Shown here one piece after another: positions 1 to 8,019 of a DNA stretch of 59,652 bases. Position 1 is the first letter of the stretch, and each line of letters begins with the position of its first letter. The notes beneath the pieces were generated by a model. The model was not told the DNA's origin. It saw nothing but the letters and a program-made list of their open reading frames with translations, and did no database searches. This DNA is from Nocardiopsis sp. N85. GTDB lineage: Bacteria; Actinomycetota; Actinomycetes; Streptosporangiales; Streptosporangiaceae. The position numbers and the translations under genes were made by a program. The stretch covers positions 1-59,652 of the forward strand of contig NZ_JARBUT010000029.1 of assembly GCF_028882275.1 (NCBI RefSeq), given 5' to 3'.

Positions 1-202
1 CGGGCCTGCCAGATCACCCGCGCTGTGCCGGTCCTTCAGCTCCGCGAAGCAGGATGAAAAAGGCTCAGTGAGGTCGTCATCGGACACGTACTCCGCTCTG
101 ACCCGTTGTGAGTACTCCGGGAGGCGCCCCGGACGCGCTCAAACGCCCTACCCCACAAACGGGTACGGTTCGTTCCCGAGCCCCGGACGGGAGGCGACGC
201 GT
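1..202. other. window edge, no gene called
   Basis: I see no convincing coding frame in the first 202 bases. The stretch just before the first gene carries a GGGAGG ribosome-binding site at about 188-193. Whether the 5' part belongs to a gene outside the window cannot be told. Confidence 0.4.
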
Positions 203-511
203 ATGGCACTGGTCCGCAAGGGCTCTCGCCACATCATCGTGGACGGCATCACCTACCGGTGGCGGGTACGGCACCGGCCGACCTACGCACAGGCCCTCTG
301 CGGGACACCCATGACCTTCGCCGTGGAACCGGCGGAGAAGCCGGGACGGACCCTCGTCGTCGCCACTCAGCACCCGCACCCGGGAGCCTGGCTGTCGATG
401 ACTCCGCCCGCTTCCGTGACCCCGGCCATCGTTTCCGTCGCCATCCGCGAGGCCCTCACCCAGGGATGGACCCCGGAATCCCCCGGGTCAGCCCACCACA
501 TGAAGCTCTAG
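203..511 (+). CDS. small conserved-looking hypothetical protein
   Basis: This encodes a 102-residue soluble protein starting MALVRKGSRHIIVDG, with no signal peptide or membrane segment. The start at 203 was chosen over an upstream ATG at 68 because a GGGAGG site lies about nine bases before it and because the first 45 residues of the longer frame are low-complexity. The N-terminal half (basic start, then a DGITYRWRVR stretch) resembles small actinobacterial hypothetical proteins I recall without known function. It stands alone; the next gene is on the other strand. No function is proposed. Confidence 0.7.
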   Translation: MALVRKGSRHIIVDGITYRWRVRHRPTYAQALCGTPMTFAVEPAEKPGRTLVVATQHPHPGAWLSMTPPASVTPAIVSVAIREALTQGWTPESPGSAHHMKL

Positions 512-568
512 CCCCACCACTGTGCCCCTTGCGTGCCGGTTCGGGTGGCAACGGACGGGAACCCAGGG

Positions 569-847
569 TCACTCGTACAGGCGGATCCACTCGACGTGGA
601 CGCGGCGCCTCCCGCCGTCGATGCGGTAGGCGGTCCGGCCCCCGGAAGCCCCGGCGGTGAGGTGGTGGGACTCCGCGACGGCTCCGCGACGAACGAGGAC
701 CTCGTCGATGGAGGCCCGGCCGTGGTCGAGGAAGTCGGGCAGTCGGCCGGAGAGCCCGGGGGCGTGTGCGGCACTTTCCGCGGGCTCGACATGGCCTCCC
801 GCAGACGGTTCAGGGACATGCCGGACTTCACACGTCAGGACGCTCAT
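569..847 (-). CDS. hypothetical protein, doubtful frame
   Basis: A 92-residue frame whose C-terminal 55 residues look protein-like (LPDFLDHGRASIDEVLVRRG, then a run ending VEWIRLYE). The first 30 residues are less convincing and no ribosome-binding site precedes the ATG at 847. An overlapping frame starting near 831 begins MKSGMSLNRLREAM, which also looks like a natural N-terminus, so a frameshift between the two frames is possible. The gene would be divergent from the VOC gene at 927. Function unknown; it may not be real. Confidence 0.4.
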   Translation of the reverse strand: MSVLTCEVRHVPEPSAGGHVEPAESAAHAPGLSGRLPDFLDHGRASIDEVLVRRGAVAESHHLTAGASGGRTAYRIDGGRRRVHVEWIRLYE

Positions 848-926
848 CGAAAGTGCGTGCGAAAACCGGTGTGGCGTAGTGATACTGGGAGTCTCAAAGC
901 ACGTCCGTTCTCATTTGGAGTCGTCG

Positions 927-1274
927 ATGGCCGTTCGCCGTGTCGTACCCAACGTCCACTCGGAGGCCGAACAGGAGAGCCGTGAGTTCTACGGTCTCCT
1001 CGGCTTCGAGGAGGTCATGAATCACGGCTGGATCATGACGTTGGCCTCCCCATCCAGTCCGATGGCTCAGGTCAGCTTCATGTCCAGCGACAGGACCGCG
1101 CCGGTCACGGCCGACATGAGCGTCGAGGTGGACGATGTGGACGCGGTCTACGCGGTCGTACGGGAGAGCGGCGCGGAGATCGTGCACCCTTTGCGGGATG
1201 AGGAGTGGGGAGTGCGCCGGTTCCTCGTCCGTGACCCCAACGGCCAGGTCGTCAACGTACTGGGCCACCGCTGA
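927..1274 (+). CDS. VOC family (glyoxalase-like) protein
   Basis: A 115-residue single-domain vicinal oxygen chelate protein. The visible pattern is typical: an early FYGLLGFEEV helix-strand, a central MSVEVDDVDAVYAVVRESGAE segment and a C-terminal FLVRDPNGQVVNVLGH strand. The start at 927 follows GGAG at 917-920; a much longer upstream extension of the same frame is low-complexity and was rejected. The family includes glyoxalases, bleomycin-type resistance proteins and dioxygenases; a one-module protein of this size normally works as a dimer. No neighbour hints at the substrate, so only the fold is called. Confidence 0.88.
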   Translation: MAVRRVVPNVHSEAEQESREFYGLLGFEEVMNHGWIMTLASPSSPMAQVSFMSSDRTAPVTADMSVEVDDVDAVYAVVRESGAEIVHPLRDEEWGVRRFLVRDPNGQVVNVLGHR

Positions 1275-1691
1275 GGATCTCCCCGGTTCGTGGGTGAAGG
1301 AGTCGGTCATCGATGACCGCGGCGAGGAGGTGCGCTCCGTAGTGGTCAGCGGGTTCCCGTGTTCGGGCAGGCCGGCGACGGGCGGTTCGGCTCCCGGTAT
1401 CCGCTCCGCGCGAAGGACGTCTCCTGGCGTTCCAGGCGCACCAATCGGTGTACGGCCGCGCTCTCAAGAACCGTGAAGGGACGGGATCCGCGTGAACGGG
1501 GCTTCGGGACTACGGGGCTCGGATCCGGTTGCCCCATGGCCCGGGAACCGACGCCGTGGGACGCTGAACGCGTCCCCGGCATGGCATGCGGCGAAAGACC
1601 CCTGAAAGCGCCATCCCCGATTCTGTGGGCACACCGCGACGACGGGTGGACCCGCCCGGTAGCGGACAGCCGAGTGTGAAGGACAGACACG
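1275..1691. other. intergenic region with a dispersed repeat copy
   Basis: No believable gene lies in these 417 bases; frames here are low-complexity. The stretch contains copy A of a 32-bp repeat (1358-1389). The promoter of the downstream AraC-type gene must lie here, but I do not see a clear -35/-10 pair. Confidence 0.5.
1358..1389 (+). repeat. 32-bp dispersed repeat, copy A
   Basis: These 32 bases are identical to 4774-4805. Similarity continues for about 15 further bases with a few differences (a shared TCCCG and ATCCGC). The T-arm-like GGTTCG inside recalls a tRNA, but no stem fits, so it is listed as a repeat. Confidence 0.75.
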
Positions 1692-2672
1692 GTGATCGAG
1701 TCCGAGTTCAACACCGACGACCTACCCGGAGCGGATCGTTTCGAGGTGTGGCGCCGGCACGTGTCCCAGGCACCGACCCCCATGGACGCGACCAGCGACG
1801 GGATCGAGGACTTCCGGGTGCACCAACTCGATCTGCGCCTGGACGCCGCGCGTGTGTGGAAGATGGAGTTCAGGGCACTGGCCCTCCACCGGACGGCACC
1901 GCTGATCAGACGCTCCGATCCCGAGGCGTACAACGTGTGCCTGGTACGGAGCGGTTCGCTGGAACGCGGCTGCGGCGCACGGGAGGTGGTCTACGGCCCG
2001 CACGACATACACGTCAACGACTCCTCCAGGCCTTTCGATGTCCAGGCACCGAGCGGAGGGGGACTCGTCACGAGCGTGGGGGTCGACATACCCAAGAAGC
2101 TGCTGTCCCTGCCCTCACAGCGGGCCGACCGAATGTCCGGTCTGCGGCTGTCGGGACGCGAGGGGATCGGGGCCCTCCTCAGCGGCTTCCTGATCCAGTT
2201 GACCGAGAACCCCCGGTCCTACTCCCCCGCCGACGGGCCCAGGTTGGCGCTGACCCTGGGCGACCTGGTCTCGGCGCTGTTCGCCCACACTCTGGAGGCC
2301 GAGGGCGACCTGGTACCGGAGAGTCGCGGGCGAAGTCTGTCCCTGCGCATCCGGGCCTTCATCCACGAGCACCTGCACGACCCGCAACTGACCCCGGCCG
2401 CGATCGCCACTGCGCACCACATCTCCACCAGCTATCTGCACCGACTCTTTCAGCAGGACGGCACCACGGTCGCGACCTGGATCCGGGAGCAACGTCTGGA
2501 GCGTGCCCGCCTCGGTCTGACCGATCCGGCACTGGCCGAGGTACCGATCCACCGCATCGCCGCGCGCTGGGGTTTCCGTCATCCCGCCGCCTTCAGCCGA
2601 ACCTTTCGCGACGCCTACGGAATCGCTCCGAAGGACTATCGGCACCGGCGCCTCGATCCGGAGCGGCCGTAG
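1692..2672 (+). CDS. AraC family transcriptional regulator
   Basis: A 326-residue regulator starting at GTG 1692. The first roughly 190 residues form an AraC-binding-like (cupin-type) sensor domain. The C-terminal part, about residues 220-320, holds the two helix-turn-helix motifs of AraC: LTPAAIATAHHISTSYLHRL and, after a linker, IAARWGFRHPAAFSRTFRDA followed by the usual GIAPKDYR end. Length and order match the AraC-binding-like plus HTH_18 group common in actinomycetes. It stands alone with no partner on the same strand close by, so the target and effector cannot be inferred. Confidence 0.93.
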   Translation: MIESEFNTDDLPGADRFEVWRRHVSQAPTPMDATSDGIEDFRVHQLDLRLDAARVWKMEFRALALHRTAPLIRRSDPEAYNVCLVRSGSLERGCGAREVVYGPHDIHVNDSSRPFDVQAPSGGGLVTSVGVDIPKKLLSLPSQRADRMSGLRLSGREGIGALLSGFLIQLTENPRSYSPADGPRLALTLGDLVSALFAHTLEAEGDLVPESRGRSLSLRIRAFIHEHLHDPQLTPAAIATAHHISTSYLHRLFQQDGTTVATWIREQRLERARLGLTDPALAEVPIHRIAARWGFRHPAAFSRTFRDAYGIAPKDYRHRRLDPERP

Positions 2673-3281
2673 AGGCGGTGTCGGCGAACGCGGGTGGTAC
2701 GGATCGGCCGTTCGCGCGCCGTGATCGCCCGGGGCCATGGAACACGCCGGCACGGGAGGCCACCTTCCGTCCGGCGTCACCCCGGGTGGGCATCAAAGGT
2801 GGAGGGAACGTCAAGGAACCGTGGACTCCGGGCCAACGACATCGGGGGACGAAACCGCGATCGTTGAAGAACACCGGACGCCGGGCGCCCCCAACGCCAG
2901 CCTCTACGGCCGTCCGCTCTACCCCCCAGGGAGCGAGGTCATGATGACCAGCCCACGCGGACCGACCGGTCCTCCCAGCTCGACCCCCTAGGCGACGACC
3001 GGGAGCACCGGGCCGGCCGCGTCCGGCTCACCTCATCGTCCCTCGATCGAGATCCCTTTCATAGGCGGCGGCGCCCGTCAAAGGTCATGCGTTGATCGGC
3101 GAGAAAACCTCACGGTACCGACCAGCGGCCACGGTATCGCACGGAAATTCCCTTGAATTATTTTCGTCGGACACCCGTGCCCGAATGAAGCCATTCAAGG
3201 AAGAATCCGTCGCCCACCGTTTCACAAAGAGACAAGAAGTAAGATTTCGCCTGCGACGGCGACTCAACAAAGGAAATGAAC
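2673..3281. other. intergenic region with inverted repeat
   Basis: About 600 bases without a believable gene. From about 3080 it becomes clearly more AT-rich than its surroundings. An imperfect inverted repeat (ATTCCCTTGAAT at 3147-3158 against ATTCAAGGAA at 3193-3202) lies about 80 bases before the crystallin gene and could be a regulatory site or hairpin for it. AGGA at 3271-3274 is that gene's ribosome-binding site. Confidence 0.5.
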
Positions 3282-3701
3282 ATGCAGCGGAAATTCGGCA
3301 CCACGGTGAGGATCGCGACGCTCGGCTTCATCGGAGCACTGGCCCTGGGGGCGGGAACGCCCGCCATGGCCGTCGAGACCACCGACGTGGGCGCCCAGGC
3401 GCTCCGGTCGCTCTACGTCTACGAGCACGACAACTTCAAGGGCCGTTCGGCGCACCTGACCGCGAACGACAGTAACTTCTCCGACAACTATTGGAGTGGG
3501 GGTACCACCGCCACCATCGACGACAACATCAGCTCTTTCAAGAACAAGGGCTCCTATCGTGCCGTCATGTACCCGTCGGCCAACTACAGCGGTGCCCCCT
3601 ACACCGCAAAGGGCCACTCCGAGGACAAGGACCTGAGCAAGAACTCGAACAACCCTCCCAACTTCGACAACAAGGCTAGCTCGGTCAGGTTCGTCATCTA
3701 G
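3282..3701 (+). CDS. secreted beta/gamma-crystallin-like protein
   Basis: A 139-residue exported protein. A Sec signal peptide with a predicted cut after AMA (residue 30) precedes one beta/gamma-crystallin domain: LYVYEHDNFKGRS starts the first Greek key and YRAVMYPSANYSG the second. Each half carries a calcium-clamp motif of the form N/D-N/D-x-x-S/T-S: DDNISS at 80-85 and DNKASS at 129-134. I take ATG 3282 because AGGA sits seven bases before it; ATG 3276 is too close. Relatives are annotated as peptidase inhibitor I36 or crystallin-type proteins; calcium binding is inferred from the motifs, and the biological role is unknown. A hairpin terminator follows. Confidence 0.87.
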   Translation: MQRKFGTTVRIATLGFIGALALGAGTPAMAVETTDVGAQALRSLYVYEHDNFKGRSAHLTANDSNFSDNYWSGGTTATIDDNISSFKNKGSYRAVMYPSANYSGAPYTAKGHSEDKDLSKNSNNPPNFDNKASSVRFVI

Positions 3702-3712
3702 GAGAAGACACC

Positions 3713-3748
3713 GGCGGGGGCGGTGCCGAACACGGCGCGGCCCCCGCC
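3713..3748 (+). terminator. hairpin after the crystallin gene
   Basis: GGCGGGGGC (3713-3721) pairs perfectly with GCCCCCGCC (3740-3748), leaving an 18-base loop. It starts 11 bases after the stop codon. No U-tract follows, as is usual in high-GC actinobacteria. Confidence 0.55.
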
Positions 3749-3770
3749 CGGGTGGGAAAGTGAGCGGTAC

Positions 3771-4640
3771 ATGCGGATTCCCCGTGCCCTTCTCGCGGTC
3801 GTCCTTCTCACCATCGTGGGCTGTTCGATCACCGAGGCCGAGGAGGAGGCCCCCGAAGTGGGAGAACGGGTGGGCGACCTGTGGGTCCCCTTGGACGACT
3901 ACGGATTCTCCAGGCTCGACATGCTCACGGTCCAATACGCCGAGGACCTCTTGATCGGAGACTGCCTGAACGCCGTCGGCCTGGAATGGGACCCGCTGCC
4001 GTCCCCTCCCGAGCAGGACACCGACCCGCTCAACCGCAGGCGTTACGGCCTGGTCGAGCCCGAACTCGCCGAACTCTACGGCTATCACCTGCCTCCTCCG
4101 ACAGAGGACCAACGGGAGCGTGATCGGGTCTGGCAGGCCCGAGAGGTCCTGCCCCGAGCCGAGTGGGTCGCGGCCTATGGCGAAGACGGGGACGGTGGGT
4201 GCCTCTCCGAAGCGCGAGAGAGGCTCTACCGAGACGTTCCGGCGATCGACACCACGCTGTTGAACGGCCACATCGGGCAGACCTTCGAGGCCTCTCAGGA
4301 ACACCCGGAGGTCGTGAGCGCCTTCGGTGAGTGGAGAACATGCATGCTCGCGAAGGGGTTCGACTACGCGGCCCCGCTGGACGTCCACGCCGATCCCGCC
4401 TGGACCGACTCCGCGGAGCCCTCACCCCGGGAGATCACCGTGGCCGGAACGGATGTGCGCTGCAAGGAGGAGACCGGTCTCGTCAAGGTGTGGTCCGCAG
4501 TGGAGGAGGAGATACAGAGTGAGGTCATCGATTCCCATCCGGAGGACTTCGCCTTGTTCGCGCGGGCGAAGGAGGCCGAAATGGAGGCCGCGCGCAGCGT
4601 GATCGAACAGAGCGGAGCCGTCGGTTCGGCACAAGACTGA
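3771..4640 (+). CDS. putative lipoprotein of unknown function
   Basis: A 289-residue protein whose N-terminus MRIPRALLAVVLLTIVGC is a lipoprotein signal; Cys18 would be lipidated. ATG 3771 is chosen over an upstream ATG at 3723 because it places the signal at the N-terminus. The mature part is acidic and hydrophilic, with four further cysteines spread through it (in GDCLNAVG, GGCLSEA, WRTCMLAKGF, DVRCKEE), which suggests two disulfides outside the membrane. Similar actinobacterial lipoproteins with paired cysteines are common and uncharacterised. No neighbouring transporter or enzyme suggests a role. Confidence 0.8.
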   Translation: MRIPRALLAVVLLTIVGCSITEAEEEAPEVGERVGDLWVPLDDYGFSRLDMLTVQYAEDLLIGDCLNAVGLEWDPLPSPPEQDTDPLNRRRYGLVEPELAELYGYHLPPPTEDQRERDRVWQAREVLPRAEWVAAYGEDGDGGCLSEARERLYRDVPAIDTTLLNGHIGQTFEASQEHPEVVSAFGEWRTCMLAKGFDYAAPLDVHADPAWTDSAEPSPREITVAGTDVRCKEETGLVKVWSAVEEEIQSEVIDSHPEDFALFARAKEAEMEAARSVIEQSGAVGSAQD

Positions 4641-5210
4641 CCTCCGGCACGGCCGCCACGCGGACCGCAGGTGCGACCCGACGACGCGGACCGGCCCCAC
4701 TGGGAGCGCCCTGGCCCGGGGACGTGTCCGCCGCCACGGTCCTCACCCGGAACGCGGTGCGTCCCGGGATCCTCGTGTTCGGGCAGGCCGGCGACGGGCG
4801 GTTCGATTCCCGCCATCCGCGCGGACTCGAAAACGGCCGGGAGGCCCGCTGGGAACCGAGGGCCCGGCCGTCTCGCTCTCTTGGAGGCGACTGCCCGGAT
4901 CCTCGCTGAGCGACTGCGTCGCGCGTGGGCGGGGCCGTCCTGGTGAACGTGCTCGTGGCCGAGTACTTCATCGTGCGGCGAACCCTGAGGCCGCTCGCCC
5001 GCAAGCAGAAGGCCGTGAGGGCTCCCCCGCGCGAACGACCACCGGTACCGCCGCCCTCGTGGGTGCGAGCCACCCGGCCGGGAACGGCCCGAAGCGGAAG
5101 GCGGTGTCACGGGCTCTGCGGGGCCACGGGGTTCCAGGGCGCTGGGGTGAGTGTGGCGGCCTCCGACGCTGAGAGGTCGCGCCCGAAGTCGACGCCGCGG
5201 GCGGAGATCC
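4641..5210. other. intergenic region with second repeat copy
   Basis: About 570 bases between a plus-strand and a minus-strand gene that converge. All frames are low-complexity, so I call no gene. It holds copy B of the 32-bp repeat. No strong terminator hairpin was found. Confidence 0.45.
4774..4805 (+). repeat. 32-bp dispersed repeat, copy B
   Basis: Identical over 32 bases to copy A at 1358-1389 and in the same orientation, 3.4 kb away. Both copies lie in non-coding gaps. A short GGCG/CGCC pair at its end could form a weak hairpin in this copy only. Confidence 0.75.
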
Positions 5211-5891
5211 TCAGTGACGGGGCCGGAACGGAGGTAGGGCGCGGAAGGCCGGATCGAACCGCAGGGAGTACGCGAGCGCCCCGAGCAGTCTCCGGGCCCG
5301 CGAGAGCGGGTGGTCCGGGAAGTGCGCGTCCCACCCGACGTCCTCCGCCTGGTTGCGCGGGGTGCCGCCACCGATGTCCTGCGCGTAGGGATGCCGTGCC
5401 CAGGCGGCCATGGCCGCGGGGAGGTCTCCCCGGTACTGCTGGAGGAACCCGGGGAAGAGCGCCGCCTCTCGGGTACCCGTGACCGGACCTTCGACGCACT
5501 GGACCTTCACCACCACGCTGCACCGGTCCCGGGGAACGGTGTACGTCCCCAGGTAGGCCATGCCCCGCTCATGGTGGGGCTGGGGCCCCTTGACCACCTG
5601 GCGGACGGCCGGCATCCCGTCCAGACCGACCACGTCGAGTTCGACCAGACCCATGCCCCCCTGCGCCGTACGGGCGCTCATGTGGGCGCGCAGGTTCGCG
5701 GGGTCCTCCACGGGGGCGGGCAGGTCGGGCACGACGTTGAAGAAGTCGAGGACGACCGCGTCACCCGTGCCGTCGAGCCACACGTTCTCCTGGACCTGCC
5801 GGAAGGGACGCGTGTCGAACGCGACCGGTGTTCCGGCGAGTCCGAAGGGCTGCGGGACGCCCTGGTGGTGGGGGTGCTGATGAGGGGGCAT
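5211..5891 (-). CDS. hypothetical protein, 226 aa
   Basis: A 226-residue soluble protein with an ordinary amino-acid mix and no signal or membrane segment. It begins MPPHQHPHHQGVPQPFGL and has recognisable folded-looking stretches (LVELDVVGLDGMPAVRQVVK, YLGTYTVPRDRCSVVVKVQC). I do not recognise the family. There is no ribosome-binding site before ATG 5891, but a TAGTGT -10 box lies six bases upstream, which fits a leaderless transcript. Nothing nearby on the same strand suggests a role. Confidence 0.75.
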   Translation of the reverse strand: MPPHQHPHHQGVPQPFGLAGTPVAFDTRPFRQVQENVWLDGTGDAVVLDFFNVVPDLPAPVEDPANLRAHMSARTAQGGMGLVELDVVGLDGMPAVRQVVKGPQPHHERGMAYLGTYTVPRDRCSVVVKVQCVEGPVTGTREAALFPGFLQQYRGDLPAAMAAWARHPYAQDIGGGTPRNQAEDVGWDAHFPDHPLSRARRLLGALAYSLRFDPAFRALPPFRPRH

Positions 5892-5897
5892 GACCGC

Positions 5898-5903
5898 ACA
5901 CTA
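5898..5903 (-). promoter_or_regulatory. putative -10 box, leaderless start
   Basis: TAGTGT on the minus strand ends six bases before ATG 5891. This spacing puts the transcription start at about the A of the ATG, the arrangement of leaderless actinobacterial mRNAs. No convincing -35 was seen. Confidence 0.4.
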
Positions 5904-6039
5904 TCCAGCCCTTCGGTCGTTCTCGTCCTGGTTCGTCCGGGGCACGCGGGGCGTCCTGCGATCACGACGGGCGACATCGCCGATGTTCCGCGAGAACGCT
6001 CCGGGCCCGCCGCGCGGGAGAGCGGGAGAAGGGGAATCC

Positions 6040-6403
6040 ATGACGCCACACCCGATCACCGTGGTGACCGGCGGCGGTCGGGGCATCGGCGCCGCCGCCA
6101 CCCCGTGCTCCCCCGACGAGTACGTGCGCCACGCGGTGACCGAGGCCGTGGTGGACGCCATGCCGGTCGGTCCGGTCGAGGAATCGGGGCCGTCCGGAAA
6201 CCGGGTCGACGCGGTCGCGGCCGGGGCGATCGAGGCCGACACGGACGTCACCGTGGGCGACCCGGATCGCCCGGCCGAGGCGGCGGCCGCGATCCCGCTG
6301 CGACGTGCGGGTCGTCCGGAGGAGACCGCCGCCGCGATCGCCGGGTCGTCCCCCGCGTCCGCCTATACGACCGGGACCGTGCCGGGGGCGGGTGGGGACC
6401 GAC
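6040..6403 (+). pseudogene. remnant of a short-chain dehydrogenase
   Basis: After a good ribosome-binding site and ATG 6040 the frame reads ITVVTGGGRGIGAAA, the Rossmann glycine motif of an SDR enzyme. It then jumps within about 35 residues to an SDR C-terminus (RVDAVAAGAIEADT, IPLRRAGRPEETAAAIAG, SAYTTGTVPGAGG). The central 120 or so residues, including the catalytic Ser-Tyr-Lys, are missing. The remainder has drifted (VDAVAAG for the usual VNAVAPG). The frame happens to stay open into the next gene, but that gene has its own ribosome-binding site. I call a decayed gene left by an internal deletion. Confidence 0.75.
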
Positions 6404-6468
6404 TCCGGACTCCGGAGTTTCGCGGAACGGCGGAGGGGCAGAGTCCTCCGCACAGGAGGTTGCCCCCC

Positions 6469-7032
6469 GTGGAGACGACGCCCTTGGTCCTCTTCGTCCT
6501 GGTGGTGATCGTGGTGGCCGTGGGCACCGCGATCGCCGTCCGCTCCTCGATCCTTCCGTCACGCCGCACGGCCCGGCTCAGGAGACGCTTCGGCGCCGAG
6601 TACGAGCACGCGGTGCGGATCCACGGTGACACCGAGACCGCCGAACGCGACCTGTCCGCGCGGCTGTCCCGCCGCACCGAGCTGCGACTGCGGGCCATCC
6701 CCGAGGACCTGCGCGACGGCCACGTGCGGGCCTGGATCGCGGTCCAGCAGGGGTTCGTCGACGACCCGGAACGCTCCGTGCGCGATGCCCGGGCCGTGAT
6801 CGCGGCGATCGCCCTCGACCTCGGGCATTCCCCCGGCGAGGACTTCGAACGCCTGCTGGACACCCTGTCGGTGGACCATCCGGAGGAGGTCGCCGAGGTG
6901 CGCCGTATCCGGGACGACGACACGGGGGGCACCGAACACCTGCGCGGATCGCTGGTGGCCCACCGGCGGCTCGTGGACGCCTTGTTGGGCGGGATCGACA
7001 CGGTGGGCCGGGGATCGGAGACGCAACGTTGA
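6469..7032 (+). CDS. membrane-anchored protein, RFGAEY family, copy 1
   Basis: A 187-residue protein with one N-terminal membrane segment (about residues 4-24, TPLVLFVLVVIVVAVGTAIA) and a cytoplasmic helical domain. AGGAGGT at 6454-6460 lies eight bases before GTG 6469, which fixes the start. Landmarks are RRRFGAEYEHAV, AWIAVQQGFVDDPERSV, DTLSVDHPEEVAEVRR and TEHLRGSLVAHRRLVDALL. The same order occurs in the gene at 8020, so the two are tandem paralogs. I recall similar actinobacterial proteins of unknown function near stress genes. Its stop overlaps the next start (TTGA), so the pair is translationally coupled. Confidence 0.85.
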   Translation: METTPLVLFVLVVIVVAVGTAIAVRSSILPSRRTARLRRRFGAEYEHAVRIHGDTETAERDLSARLSRRTELRLRAIPEDLRDGHVRAWIAVQQGFVDDPERSVRDARAVIAAIALDLGHSPGEDFERLLDTLSVDHPEEVAEVRRIRDDDTGGTEHLRGSLVAHRRLVDALLGGIDTVGRGSETQR

Positions 7033-7475
7033 ACCACTTCGAAGCGGACACGCGCCGCCGGGTGCGGTGGACCCTGCGGGCGCACGAAGGGGGTGCGCGG
7101 GCGGCGCGCTCCGTGGCACGACGGAAGGCGGACATGGTGGAACACCCGACCGACGAGGTGGTAACGGTGCGGGCCGAGGTGCGCGCGCCGAGGGCGGAGG
7201 ACGGTTGGCGCCCCCGGCCGCGCGGGGTGGACACGGAGCTGGCCCGACGGCGTCTGGACGGCGCGATCACCGGTTTCGTGGACGACCCTCGGAGCGCGGT
7301 GCACGAGGCGGACGCCCTGGCCTCGGAGGTCGCCGACGCGCTGGTGGCCGAGATCGAGTCCCGCCGGGCGGCGTTGCGCGCCGCGTGGGACGAGGGCGCC
7401 GACACCGAGACCCTGCGGTTGGCGTTGCTGTCCTACCGCGCCTTCGTGCGGAACCTGGTCGGAGACGCCCGGTAG
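7029..7475 (+). CDS. soluble partner protein, copy 1
   Basis: A 148-residue charged protein starting with TTG inside the stop of the preceding gene. The basic N-terminal half is poorly conserved. The C-terminal half carries LDGAITGFVDDPRSAVHEAD, AAWDEGADTETLRL and LSYRAFVRNL. It matches the protein at 8652 in this half. The FVDDP and TExLRxxLxxxR landmarks also occur in the membrane partner, so both gene types probably share one helical domain. Function unknown. Coupling suggests that the two proteins act together. Confidence 0.8.
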   Translation: MNHFEADTRRRVRWTLRAHEGGARAARSVARRKADMVEHPTDEVVTVRAEVRAPRAEDGWRPRPRGVDTELARRRLDGAITGFVDDPRSAVHEADALASEVADALVAEIESRRAALRAAWDEGADTETLRLALLSYRAFVRNLVGDAR

Positions 7476-8019
7476 CCAACGGGTCGAGGGGGACCGCGGG
7501 GGGCGGTGGCACCCGCACGCCGACCTGCGCGACCGTTCGGGCGCCCGGGAGCCCGTGGCCGCGCAGACCGCGCAGGCCCCGCAGACCGCGCAGACCGCGC
7601 AGACCGCGCAGACCGCGCAGACCGCGCCGCGAGGCGCCTCCGATGCGTTCACCGCTTGCGAAAAGCCCGCGCGAACTGCGAAGACGCTATCTCATGATGG
7701 TAACGGTCGATAATGTCAGACCGTTCCTTCGGGGTGGTGAAAATAATCCGAGAGGGGACTTCGGCCATTGTTCCCGCCGATGTGACGGACGCCCCGGACG
7801 AGGCTCGGGGCGACCCCCTCCATCACCCGGGACGACCGGAGAAGAGCACTCTGAAGTGCCGGTATCCTCTGTACCTTCGTCCCGGCCCCCTGGATCCGCA
7901 CAGGGGCGCGGCGAATTTTTTTCCCGCTTTCACCTGCGATGATCCCCCCATGTCGCGCATACCGCTGTTTCACCGGAAAAAGCACGGGCAGTGGATGCCG
8001 ACATAGGAGGTGCACTCGC
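7476..8019. other. intergenic region between duplicated cassettes
   Basis: About 540 bases separate the two copies of the cassette. It holds a 9-bp tandem repeat at 7562-7624. In one frame the repeat reads as repeated Gln-Thr-Ala followed by about 30 residues to a stop near 7710, which could be a decayed gene tail. A strong AGGAGG (8005-8010) serves the gene at 8020. Confidence 0.5.
7562..7624 (+). repeat. 9-bp tandem repeat
   Basis: The unit CGCAGACCG occurs five times in exact register at 7580-7624, after two imperfect copies at 7562-7579. Because the period is a multiple of three, every frame stays open through it. The array lies outside any called gene. Confidence 0.85.

Noticed and set aside
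2593..2991. Short frames between the AraC and crystallin genes
   Set aside because: They lack ribosome-binding sites and folded-looking sequence.
4702..4715. A second CelR-like box (TGGGAGCGCCCTGG)
   Set aside because: Only about 10 of 14 positions match and the symmetry is lost.
4774..4830. A tRNA gene suggested by GGTTCGATTCC
   Set aside because: The T-stem has two mismatches and no matching acceptor or anticodon arm could be built upstream.
4525..5482. Open frames of 180-335 codons on both strands around 4.5-5.4 kb
   Set aside because: They are Arg/Pro/Gly-rich, mutually overlapping and without motifs. The RESNRPSPAC phrase on the minus strand only reflects the 32-bp repeat.
6040..7032. 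One fused SDR-membrane protein
   Set aside because: The frame is continuous, but AGGAGGT before GTG 6469 and the paralog at 8020, which begins at the same point, show that the membrane protein starts separately.
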